Assembly (NCBI RefSeq): GCF_030150285.1
Contig: NZ_JASLGE010000080.1
Span: 1-53,933 of the forward strand
Reading direction: 5' to 3'
Length of the DNA stretch: 53,933 nucleotides
Source: Pseudomonas sp.
Lineage (GTDB): Bacteria; Pseudomonadota; Gammaproteobacteria; Pseudomonadales; Pseudomonadaceae
This document shows, in pieces, positions 27,053 to 34,567 of the stretch. Made by a program: the position numbers and the translations under genes. The notes under the pieces were generated by a model, which saw only the letters and a list, made by a program, of their open reading frames with translations, searched no databases and had not been told where the DNA came from. Position 1 is the first letter of the stretch; every line of letters starts with the position of its first letter.

Positions 27053-27600
27053 TACTCGCCCTCCGGCAACAGCAGAACACGGCGAATCTGCTCATAGTTG
27101 CCAACCGAAAATTGCACGTCCAGTGCGCTGGGCAGGGCTTTGCCGGTGGTCCACTCGCCACGCCAGCCGGTTTCGCTGCCGTACACGCGCCAGCGCAAGT
27201 CCCTGACTCCGCTCAGTACTTTCTGAGCCTGAATATCTGCCAGCCCCAGCCCTTGGCTGCGACGCCAGAGCACGCCGTTTTCAACGCTGTAGGTGACGTC
27301 TTGCACCTCGCTGCGCGGCTGTCCCAACGGGTTGCGCCAATTGCCTCGGCGCAAGGTGAGGCGGTCAGGGTGCACGCTCAGTCCCGGGTGTTTTATTGAG
27401 GTTTGCACCTGCAGCACATCGCGCTCAATTAACGCGACGGCACGCTGAAGGTTGCGCAATGCCTGCTCATGGGCGCTGCTGCTGCGCTCAGCCCGCACCA
27501 CGACGTCGAACAACTGCCAGCAACCCAACCCCAACAGCGCAAAAACCGCCATGGCGATCACCAGTTCAAGCAAGGTAAAACCCGTCTGGGACTTAGTCAT
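27052..27600 (-). CDS. gspJ: Type II secretion minor pseudopilin GspJ
   Basis: 182 aa. Type III (prepilin) signal TGFTLLELVIAMAVFALLGLG with Gly(-1), Phe(+1) and Glu(+5), then a beta-rich globular domain with YGSETGWRGEW near 145. ATG 27600 overlaps the gspI stop region by 8 nt. The upstream in-frame TTG at 27612 is possible but has no advantage. Confidence 0.9.
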   Translation of the reverse strand: MTKSQTGFTLLELVIAMAVFALLGLGCWQLFDVVVRAERSSSAHEQALRNLQRAVALIERDVLQVQTSIKHPGLSVHPDRLTLRRGNWRNPLGQPRSEVQDVTYSVENGVLWRRSQGLGLADIQAQKVLSGVRDLRWRVYGSETGWRGEWTTGKALPSALDVQFSVGNYEQIRRVLLLPEGE

Positions 27601-27961
27601 GGTGGATGGCAACCCACTGCGTGACGGTTTCGAGCACCTGGTCGCTGCCCGCCGGGCTGACGCTCAGCTCAACCCGCAAAAAACCACTGCCTGTCCCGGG
27701 CTCGACCTTACGGGTAAGGGTCCAATCGCGCTGGGCATAGCGGGTCTCGAAGCGCTGGCTGCCCACCGCCAAAGGCGCGTGCTGCAGTTTCAATTCCGTC
27801 AGGTGGTTATCCGCCAGCCACGCGGCCAGCAAACGCGCTTCAACCCGCGCGCTTTGCCCCAGCACAAACTGGCTGGCAGACGTGACCGCAGCCGACAACG
27901 TGGCGAACACGGCCAGGGCGATCATGACTTCCAGTAACGTAAAGCCTTTCTCAGCCTTCAT
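27593..27961 (-). CDS. gspI: Type II secretion minor pseudopilin GspI
   Basis: 122 aa. Starts MKAEKGFTLLEVMIALAVF with Gly(-1), Phe(+1) and Glu(+5). A short C-terminal domain contains the GspI-typical NHLTELKL after the helix. The ATG at 27961 lies inside the gspH end (11-nt overlap); the longer frame upstream to 28057 lies wholly within gspH and lacks a prepilin-type start. Confidence 0.9.
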   Translation of the reverse strand: MKAEKGFTLLEVMIALAVFATLSAAVTSASQFVLGQSARVEARLLAAWLADNHLTELKLQHAPLAVGSQRFETRYAQRDWTLTRKVEPGTGSGFLRVELSVSPAGSDQVLETVTQWVAIHHD

Positions 27962-28424
27962 CAGACACCTGCGGCGCATTGAGCCCATCACTGGCGAGGG
28001 TGAGCCAGCGCTCGGGCGGGCTGTCGAGGTGCAGCTCAAACGCGGTGCTTTCATCACTGCTTAGCCACAGCAACTGGGGCGTTGGCGACGTGCCCGACAG
28101 CGGTTGCGCGTGCCCGTCCAGCGTCAAGGCCAAAACCAGCCCGTCCGGTATGTGCACGGGCCGTTCAAGCGGTTGCCAGCGTTCACTATCAAACCCCATC
28201 AATTGATAACTGTCGGGGGTCAAGCGCAGGCCGTATTCCTGGCCGTCGAGTACGGCTTTCTCACGCAACCCGTGCATCAAGCGCAGCAGCACGTCAGCCT
28301 CCTGACGGGCCTGCCGGGGGCGGTTATCCCCCAGGCTGATCTGCACCACTGAAATGAGCACGCCGATCACTACGATGACCACCATCATTTCGATCAAGGT
28401 AAACCCGGCCATCGCCCGACGCAT
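27951..28424 (-). CDS. gspH: Type II secretion minor pseudopilin GspH
   Basis: 157 aa. Prepilin signal MAGFTLIEMMVVIVVIGVLI with Gly(-1) and Glu(+5), followed by a GspH domain (EADVLLRLMHGLREKAVLDG, EYGLRL). It begins 3 nt after the gspG stop. Confidence 0.9.
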   Translation of the reverse strand: MRRAMAGFTLIEMMVVIVVIGVLISVVQISLGDNRPRQARQEADVLLRLMHGLREKAVLDGQEYGLRLTPDSYQLMGFDSERWQPLERPVHIPDGLVLALTLDGHAQPLSGTSPTPQLLWLSSDESTAFELHLDSPPERWLTLASDGLNAPQVSDEG

Positions 28425-28427
28425 GGC

Positions 28428-28868
28428 TCAGTCGCTCCAGTTGCCGATGTCAGCGGCGTAGCCCTCGCCCCCCGGCGCACCGTCCGAGCCATAGGAAAAC
28501 AGGTCATAGCCTGCGGAATGGGAGCCCGGGTTGAGGTATTGGTACGGCGCACCCCACGGATCCAGCGGCATGCTTTTGAGGTAGCCCTGCGGGTTCCAGT
28601 TTTTCACGACCGGTGTACCGCTCGGGCGTTTGCTCAAGGCTTCGAGGCCCTGCTGGGTGGAGGGGTAATTGAAGGTGTCGAGACGGTACATCTCCAGGGC
28701 CGTGGAAATGGCCTGAATGTCCGTCCGGGCGGCCGTCACTTTGGCCTGGTCCGGGCGGCTCATGAACTGCGGCACGACAATGGCACCCAGCACGCCAATG
28801 ATCACCACCACGACCATGATTTCAATCAAAGTAAAACCGTGCTGCGAAGCTTTTGAGGGGTATTTCAT
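28428..28868 (-). CDS. gspG: Type II secretion major pseudopilin GspG
   Basis: 146 aa. Forms the shaft of the pseudopilus. Prepilin signal HGFTLIEIMVVVVIIGVLGA, then KVTAARTDIQAISTALEMYR and the conserved major-pseudopilin core (NYPSTQQGLEAL, DPWGAPYQYLNPG, DLFSYGSDGAPGG), which holds the calcium-binding loop. The length is typical. It begins 3 nt after the gspF stop. Confidence 0.95.
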   Translation of the reverse strand: MKYPSKASQHGFTLIEIMVVVVIIGVLGAIVVPQFMSRPDQAKVTAARTDIQAISTALEMYRLDTFNYPSTQQGLEALSKRPSGTPVVKNWNPQGYLKSMPLDPWGAPYQYLNPGSHSAGYDLFSYGSDGAPGGEGYAADIGNWSD

Positions 28869-28871
28869 CGG

Positions 28872-30083
28872 TCAATTCACCCATTGATTAAGGCTGAGAA
28901 TCGGCAACAGAATGGCCAGCACTATCAACAACACCACGCCGCCCATCAGCACCAACATGATCGGTTCACAAAGGCTCACCACCAGCGCGATGCGCGCGGC
29001 GAGGGTTTTTTCCTGCTGCTCGGCGGCCCGCGCCAGCATGCTGTCCAGTTCACCGGCGCGCTCGCCGCTGGCGATCAGGTGCAGCATCATCGGCGGGATA
29101 TCGCCGCTGCGTTCCAGCCCTCGGGCCAGCGTGCCGCCCTCGCGTACAGAACGCGCCACATCGAGCATGCGTTGGCGAATCGCCAGGTTGGAAATCACCG
29201 TGGCGGCGATCTCCAGCGCGTCCACCAAAGGCACCGCACTGCGGCCCAAAATGGACAGGGTGCTGGCAAAGCGGGCCGCTTCCATCGCCCGCAAAACACC
29301 GCCCGCCAGCGGCACGTTGAGTAACAGCACATGCCAGCGCAGCTTCAGTCGAGGCTGACACAACGCCCAACGAGCAGCGCTCACCCCCGCGATGACGGCC
29401 AACAGCAACAGCCAACCCTGTTGGCGCAGGCCATCGCTCAGAGCAATCAGGGCGCGGGTCAGGAAAGGCAACGGCTGGCCACTGCCGATAAAAATCTTGA
29501 CGACGTCCGGCACCACATAGCCGAGCAGAAAGCCAACGATGACAAACGAGGTGATCAACAAAATCAGCGGGTACACCAAGGCCAACTGGATTTTTTGCCG
29601 CGACATCTGTCGGGCTTCGGTGTAGTCGGCCAATTGCTCCAACACCTGCCCCAAATAACCGCTGCGTTCCCCCGCCGCCACCGTGGCGCGAAACAAGTCC
29701 GGGAACGCCCGGGGGAACGCGGCCAGTGCGGTTGCGAGGGCATGGCCCTCGGTGACGCGGCTGCGCACGGCGGCCAGCACCGCGCTGACGGCACGCTTTT
29801 CACTTTGCGCGGCCACCGCCCCCAGCGCTTCTTCGAGGGGCAAACCCGCTTGAATCAGGGTCGACAATTGCCGCGTCAGCAGCGCCAGGTCGGTCACGCC
29901 CAACCGCGTTCGCCCCTGTGCAGGCTGACCCGGCTGCCCCGAATGTTTCGCGGCAGTCAATTGCGTCAGACGCAACCCGCGCTCGCGCAGCAATTGCCGT
30001 GCATGGCGTGCGCTGTCGGCCTCTTGCACGCCCCGGCAACGGCGTCCGTTGACGTCATGGGCCTGATAGTCGAAACCGGGCAT
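28872..30083 (-). CDS. gspF: Type II secretion inner-membrane platform protein GspF
   Basis: 403 aa. Multi-pass platform protein with two repeated T2SSF domains (about 70-190 and 270-395) and three membrane helices. Motifs: FTRQLSTL-like LLTRQLSTLIQAGLPLEEAL, and a second copy FASTLSILGRSAVPLVDALE. It couples the GspE motor to pseudopilus assembly. It begins 2 nt after the gspE stop. Confidence 0.94.
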   Translation of the reverse strand: MPGFDYQAHDVNGRRCRGVQEADSARHARQLLRERGLRLTQLTAAKHSGQPGQPAQGRTRLGVTDLALLTRQLSTLIQAGLPLEEALGAVAAQSEKRAVSAVLAAVRSRVTEGHALATALAAFPRAFPDLFRATVAAGERSGYLGQVLEQLADYTEARQMSRQKIQLALVYPLILLITSFVIVGFLLGYVVPDVVKIFIGSGQPLPFLTRALIALSDGLRQQGWLLLLAVIAGVSAARWALCQPRLKLRWHVLLLNVPLAGGVLRAMEAARFASTLSILGRSAVPLVDALEIAATVISNLAIRQRMLDVARSVREGGTLARGLERSGDIPPMMLHLIASGERAGELDSMLARAAEQQEKTLAARIALVVSLCEPIMLVLMGGVVLLIVLAILLPILSLNQWVN

Positions 30084-30085
30084 GT

Positions 30086-31558
30086 TCAGTCCTCCTGTGT
30101 CACGCGCAGCAGTTCATCGACACTGGTCAGGCCCTCGAGCACCAACCGCTGCCCGTCCTGAAACAGGCTGTGAGACTGCTGACGGGCTTCACGCGTGAGG
30201 TCCGTTTCACTGGCACCCTGATGAATCAGCCCGGCCAGTGCCGAAGTGATGCTGACCAGTTCATAAATGCCGGTACGCCCGCGATAGCCTTGCTGGCAAT
30301 GGCCGCACCCGTGGGCGCGATACAGGGTCAGCGCGGCCTGCGGTTCGGCACCCAGCCGCAGGCAGGTCGCCGCCTCGGCGGTGTAAGGCACCTTGCAATC
30401 GGCACACAACGTGCGCAGCAACCGCTGCGCCAGAATGCCCACCAGTGAGGATGCCAGCAGGTAGGCATCCACCCCCATGTCCACAAGGCGGGTGACGGCG
30501 CCGATGGCGCTGTTGGTGTGCAGTGTGGAGAGCACCAGGTGCCCCGTGAGTGACGCCTGTACCGCAATGTCGGCCGTTTCAGGGTCACGGATTTCACCCA
30601 CCATGACCACGTCCGGGTCCTGACGCAAAATGGCCCGCAGCCCACGGGCAAAGGTCATGTCTGCTTTGGTGTTGACCGGTGTTTGGCCAATGCCCGGCAA
30701 GTGGTACTCCACCGGATCTTCCACGGTGAGGATGTTGCGCGTTTGGTGATTGAGATGGCTCAAGGCCGCGTACAGGCTGGTGGTTTTTCCCGAGCCCGTA
30801 GGCCCCGTGACCAAAAATATGCCGTGGGGGCGCGCCAGAATGTGCTCAAAGCGGCCCAGGGTTGCAGCCGGCATGCCCAGGCATTTCAAGTCCAGACGCC
30901 CGGCCTGTTTATCCAGCAACCGCATCACCACGCGCTCGCCGTGGGCCGAGGGCAAGGTCGAAACCCGTACATCAACTTCATGGCCCGCCAGGCGCAGGCT
31001 GATGCGCCCGTCTTGCGGTACACGTTTTTCCGCGATATCGAGCCGGGCCATGACTTTGATCCGCGACACCAGCAAGTTGGCCAGTTCGCGCTTGGGCCGC
31101 AGCACCTCACGCAGTTGGCCGTCGATGCGCATGCGTACCGCCAGGTAATGCTCGAAGGTTTCAAGGTGCACGTCGGAGGCTTTTTCACGCATGGCTTCGC
31201 GCAGCAAGGCATTGATCAGACGAATGATCGGCGCATCACCTTCCTGCTCCAACAGGTCAGCCGTTTGCGGGACTTGCTCGGCAAGGCTCATCAGGTCGAG
31301 TTCGTCATCCAGGCCCAGGGCCACTTGCTCGGCCGCGCTATGCCCGGCGCTGTAACTGCTGGCCAAGCGCTGGGCAAAGGCTGCATCCGCCAGGCTCAGC
31401 AACGTCACCTCACTCCCCGCCCAGCGCCGGGCTTCGGCCACCGCGCTCAAGGGCGTGTCGGCACGCATGACCAACTGGGCCGGGGTGGTCGAAGTATCCA
31501 GCAGCAACCCATGACGCCGGGCGTAGCTAAAAGGCAAACGCGCGAGGGGCACCATCAT
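30086..31558 (-). CDS. gspE: Type II secretion ATPase GspE
   Basis: 490 aa. Hexameric cytoplasmic motor. N-terminal GspL-binding domain (1-130), then ASDVHLETFEHYLAVRMRIDG, Walker A GPTGSGKTTSLYA (near 255), the Asp box, Walker B MVGEIRDPETADIA and the His box LSTLHTNSA. A zinc-binding tetracysteine loop (CADC and CGHC, about 390-430) is present, as in true GspE rather than PilT. The ATG overlaps the gspD stop. All catalytic residues appear intact. Confidence 0.96.
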   Translation of the reverse strand: MMVPLARLPFSYARRHGLLLDTSTTPAQLVMRADTPLSAVAEARRWAGSEVTLLSLADAAFAQRLASSYSAGHSAAEQVALGLDDELDLMSLAEQVPQTADLLEQEGDAPIIRLINALLREAMREKASDVHLETFEHYLAVRMRIDGQLREVLRPKRELANLLVSRIKVMARLDIAEKRVPQDGRISLRLAGHEVDVRVSTLPSAHGERVVMRLLDKQAGRLDLKCLGMPAATLGRFEHILARPHGIFLVTGPTGSGKTTSLYAALSHLNHQTRNILTVEDPVEYHLPGIGQTPVNTKADMTFARGLRAILRQDPDVVMVGEIRDPETADIAVQASLTGHLVLSTLHTNSAIGAVTRLVDMGVDAYLLASSLVGILAQRLLRTLCADCKVPYTAEAATCLRLGAEPQAALTLYRAHGCGHCQQGYRGRTGIYELVSITSALAGLIHQGASETDLTREARQQSHSLFQDGQRLVLEGLTSVDELLRVTQED

Positions 31559-33465
31559 GGCTGCGCAGCTTTGGGTTGGCGCAGGTCAACGGTGCCTGGG
31601 GCTTGCTGAGGGGCGTCGAACAGATGGTGCGGGTCACTGGGCAACAGCAGCGAATTACTGTCTTTTGGCCCCGGCTGGCTGAGCGAGCGCAACGCGTTGT
31701 AGCGGTCATCGCTGATGTCGCGAAGGTCGGTCTTGCTACGCACAATGGTCGGGCGCAAGAAAATCATCAGGTTGGTCTTGGTGTGCGAGTCCTTGTTCCA
31801 ACGAAACAGGGCACCCAAATACGGAATGTCGCGCAGTAAGGGCACACCGCTGACCTGGGTACGCACGCTGTCCTTGATCAACCCGCCGATCACAATGATT
31901 TCGCCGTCTTCAGCCAGAATGGTGCTTTTAAGCGCGCGCTTGTTGGTAATCAAATCGGTTGAATCGACCCCTTGCAACGAGGGAGCCAGCTCGGAGTTCT
32001 CCTGCTCGACCTCCAGCCTCAGCGAAGTGCCATCATTGATGTGCGGCTTGATCTTCAAGCTGATACCGATGTCCTGACGTGTCACGGTGGTGAAGGGGTT
32101 TTGCGAGCCCTCGCCCGTGGCCGTGTAGGAACCGGTTTTGAACGGCACGTTTTGCCCTACCAGAATCTCGGCCTCCTGGTTGTCCAGGGTCAGTAGGCTT
32201 GGCGTGGACAGCACGTTGTTGTTGGTGTCGCTGGCCAACGCCGAAATCAGCGCGTTGAAACGGTCGCCGCCCAGTTGCAGCACAGCCCCTTCCGGAAGTT
32301 TGACGTCACTTGCCGACAACCCGCCGATCTGAACATTGGTACCTGGAAAGGTAACAGCGCCCTGGGCACTGCCCGAATTAACCCCCCATTGCACGCCCAG
32401 GGTTTCAACGATATCCCCTGAAATTTCGACGATAGCGGCGTGAATCAGTACCTGAGAACGGGGTTGATCGAGTTGTTGCACGATGCGCTCCAGCGTTCGC
32501 ACCTGCACCGGGTCCGCCATGATCACCAACGCATTTTGGCTTTCATCCGCGGCGACCTTCACGTCACGGCTCGACGCCTTCTGCGTGGCCCCGGCCAACG
32601 CGGTCTCTTGCTTGATCCCTTGCCCTACCGCTTCCAGCACCTCGGCTAATTGCTTGGCATCACTGTGACGAAGGCGAATCACCCGCGCGTTTTCCTGCTC
32701 GGCGTTGGCCGGGGTATCAAGCGTTCGGGCCAACGTGACCAAACGCTTGCGCACGGTGTCGCTGCCCAGAATGATCAGGCGATTGGCCGACGAATCGGCG
32801 ATCACTTGGCTCTTCGCACCGGTGGTTTTCTTGTCCAGCGATTGCTCCATGACTTTGGCAATGTCACTGGCCACGCCATGTTTGAGCGCTACGACCGTAT
32901 GGCCATACTGCGTCCCCGCGTCCAATTGGCGGACGATGCCGGCGATACGTGCCGTATTGCCCGCCGTGTCAGTAATAATCAGGGCATTGGCAGAGGCCGA
33001 TGGCCCCACATACCCATTGCTCGACACCAGCGGCCGCAACAGGTTTGCCAGATCAGCCGCCGTGCTGGCATTGAGTTCAATCACCTGCGTGACAAAGCCC
33101 TGAGCCGGAGCGGGCTTGGCCTGCGGGTCAGACGCGCGCACCTTGGCCTCGGCGGCGGGAATAATCAGCAAGCGGTCGCCTTGGTCAATAATTGAAAACC
33201 CATGGGCATCGAGTACTGAGTAAAACAGCCGGCGGACCCCTTCACGGTCCAGATCCTGATCAGATATGACCGTTATCCGCCCCTGAACCCGAGGGTCGAG
33301 GACCACGGTCTCGCCCAGTGCCGAAGACATTTCCTGCACCACATCACGCAGTTCGGCATCTTTCATCGCCAGCCGCCAAAACTGATTCTCGGCCAGCGTT
33401 GAACGCTGGAATACCATCGCACCGATCATTAAGGCGCTGATGCAACACACACGTGACAGGGTCAT
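31555..33465 (-). CDS. gspD: Type II secretion outer-membrane secretin GspD
   Basis: 636 aa. Signal peptide (about 1-25), N0 domain (NQFWRLAMKDAELRDVVQEM), N1-N3 domains (about 110-340) and the C-terminal secretin barrel (GSQNPFTTVTRQDIGISLKIKP, VIGGLIKDS, VPLLRDIPYLGALFR). Forms the outer-membrane exit channel. The ATG overlaps the gspC stop (ATGA). Residues after about 590 form a short hydrophilic tail that could act as the pilotin-binding S domain; no pilotin gene is adjacent. Confidence 0.95.
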   Translation of the reverse strand: MTLSRVCCISALMIGAMVFQRSTLAENQFWRLAMKDAELRDVVQEMSSALGETVVLDPRVQGRITVISDQDLDREGVRRLFYSVLDAHGFSIIDQGDRLLIIPAAEAKVRASDPQAKPAPAQGFVTQVIELNASTAADLANLLRPLVSSNGYVGPSASANALIITDTAGNTARIAGIVRQLDAGTQYGHTVVALKHGVASDIAKVMEQSLDKKTTGAKSQVIADSSANRLIILGSDTVRKRLVTLARTLDTPANAEQENARVIRLRHSDAKQLAEVLEAVGQGIKQETALAGATQKASSRDVKVAADESQNALVIMADPVQVRTLERIVQQLDQPRSQVLIHAAIVEISGDIVETLGVQWGVNSGSAQGAVTFPGTNVQIGGLSASDVKLPEGAVLQLGGDRFNALISALASDTNNNVLSTPSLLTLDNQEAEILVGQNVPFKTGSYTATGEGSQNPFTTVTRQDIGISLKIKPHINDGTSLRLEVEQENSELAPSLQGVDSTDLITNKRALKSTILAEDGEIIVIGGLIKDSVRTQVSGVPLLRDIPYLGALFRWNKDSHTKTNLMIFLRPTIVRSKTDLRDISDDRYNALRSLSQPGPKDSNSLLLPSDPHHLFDAPQQAPGTVDLRQPKAAQP

Positions 33466-33986
33466 GGCGTCTCTCGGAGGGTTGGGGAAGGAGGCCGTAG
33501 GTAGCGGGGGGTACCAGGCGTATTCAGACGTGCTGCATCCGAGGTCGAAACCAGGTGCCGGCTTGCGGGCTTCAACGTCAGGCGTTCTTCACGGCCGTTG
33601 CGCCATAGCACGACATGGTCGACTTCGATACGCCGTAACACGCTGCCACCCGGCAGTTGCTCGCCGATCTGAAAAAAACGTGCTCCCTGAGCGCCTGCCA
33701 ACAAGGCTTGAGAAGGGCCTTGGCTGGAAACAAAACTGGCGCGCAACTGCAGTGACTCAGCGCTGTTCACCCGCCCGCCCCCGGCATCGAAGCCCAGTAC
33801 GGTGACGATCGCAGCAGGGTTGAAACGAATGGCGTCGGGTGCCGCGGGTGCAGGCGCAGAAGCGGCAACGGGCGATGCGGCCACAGACTGGCGAAACACG
33901 TGTTCCTGAAACGCTTGATAAGCGCCATAGCACACCGCCAGCATCCACAACGCGCCACTCAGTGCCAAGGGGCCGTAACGACTCAC
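33462..33986 (-). CDS. gspC: Type II secretion protein GspC, short form
   Basis: 174 aa from a GTG whose last bases overlap the TGA of the cytochrome gene (GTGA). One membrane helix (about 6-24, LALSGALWMLAVCYGAYQAF), an Ala/Pro linker, then the homology region (ARFFQIGEQLPGGSVLRRIE, VVLWRNGREERLTL) that contacts the secretin N0 domain. The C-terminus ends soon after; the PDZ or coiled-coil domain found in many GspC/XcpP proteins is absent. The longer frame to 34079 would run through the cytochrome gene and is unlikely. It couples the inner platform to GspD. Confidence 0.85.
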   Translation of the reverse strand: MSRYGPLALSGALWMLAVCYGAYQAFQEHVFRQSVAASPVAASAPAPAAPDAIRFNPAAIVTVLGFDAGGGRVNSAESLQLRASFVSSQGPSQALLAGAQGARFFQIGEQLPGGSVLRRIEVDHVVLWRNGREERLTLKPASRHLVSTSDAARLNTPGTPRYLRPPSPTLRETP

Positions 33987-34495
33987 GTAAACATACGTTG
34001 CAAAAGGGCACGGCCCGACAGCTGATGCTTGATCGCCGCGCCGACATGAACCGTCACCAACAACGCCAAAACCGCGCACGCCTGGGTATGAAGCAGAGCG
34101 AACCGTTTAATCCATACAGAATCGGTAAGCGGTTGAGGGAAGGTGAACACATTAAAAAAATTGATCGGGCCGCTCATCATCAAAATACCTGTAACCAGTA
34201 CCGTGATAACGACCAGATAGATCAGGGTGTGAATAATAAAAGCCAACCACGGCATCAGTTGCCTGGATTCGGCAACCGCGTGAATGCCTCGCCCAAACGA
34301 TATAAACAACCTCGGCACGAAAACCCCCATCAACAACAGACTTAGTGAGACATTAAATTCACTTACATATTGTTTTGAGAGCGCTGATACATTAACCAGC
34401 GCCACATAAAACCCCGAAACCAACAACCACACAATCAATAGCGCCGACAGGCCGTGAAGTATTTTTTGCGTTACTGTATAAGTCCTTACACTCAT
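33983..34495 (-). CDS. Cytochrome b561-like membrane protein
   Basis: 170 aa with four hydrophobic helices (about 13-34, 46-67, 84-107, 132-152). By alignment from memory with E. coli CybB, His14, His136 and His150 match the heme ligands of helices 1 and 4 (QKILHGLS, LLHTQA, TVHVGAAIKHQ). The helix-2 ligand His is replaced: the corresponding stretch reads FNVSLSLL, with Asn48. Heme b1 (His14/His150) should therefore bind, while b2 is doubtful. Quinol-linked electron transfer in the inner membrane is the family role. Its place between the LPMO and gspC, overlapping gspC, is unusual. GC is about 40 percent over four sequence lines counted. Putative partner: the LPMO or a periplasmic carrier. 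Confidence 0.78.
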   Translation of the reverse strand: MSVRTYTVTQKILHGLSALLIVWLLVSGFYVALVNVSALSKQYVSEFNVSLSLLLMGVFVPRLFISFGRGIHAVAESRQLMPWLAFIIHTLIYLVVITVLVTGILMMSGPINFFNVFTFPQPLTDSVWIKRFALLHTQACAVLALLVTVHVGAAIKHQLSGRALLQRMFT

Positions 34496-34525
34496 AACAA
34501 TAATGACTCCTGGGGCAATATGTGG

Positions 34526-34552
34526 CCGGGCTATTGACCATCAATAGCCCGG
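34526..34552 (-). promoter_or_regulatory. Perfect hairpin between LPMO and cytochrome gene
   Basis: 12-bp perfect stem CCGGGCTATTGA / TCAATAGCCCGG with a CCA loop, 15 nt after the LPMO stop, on the transcript of the whole operon. No U run follows on the minus strand, so it is more likely a 3'-end stabiliser or partial attenuator than a full terminator. Confidence 0.6.
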
Positions 34553-34567
34553 TGTATCAAGAAGTGC

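Noticed and set aside
24655..33986. gsp block considered as a second type IV pilus or Tad system
   Set aside because: GspL, GspM, GspC and GspK together with the GspG calcium-loop core and GspE tetracysteine loop are specific for type II secretion; no retraction ATPase or prepilin peptidase.
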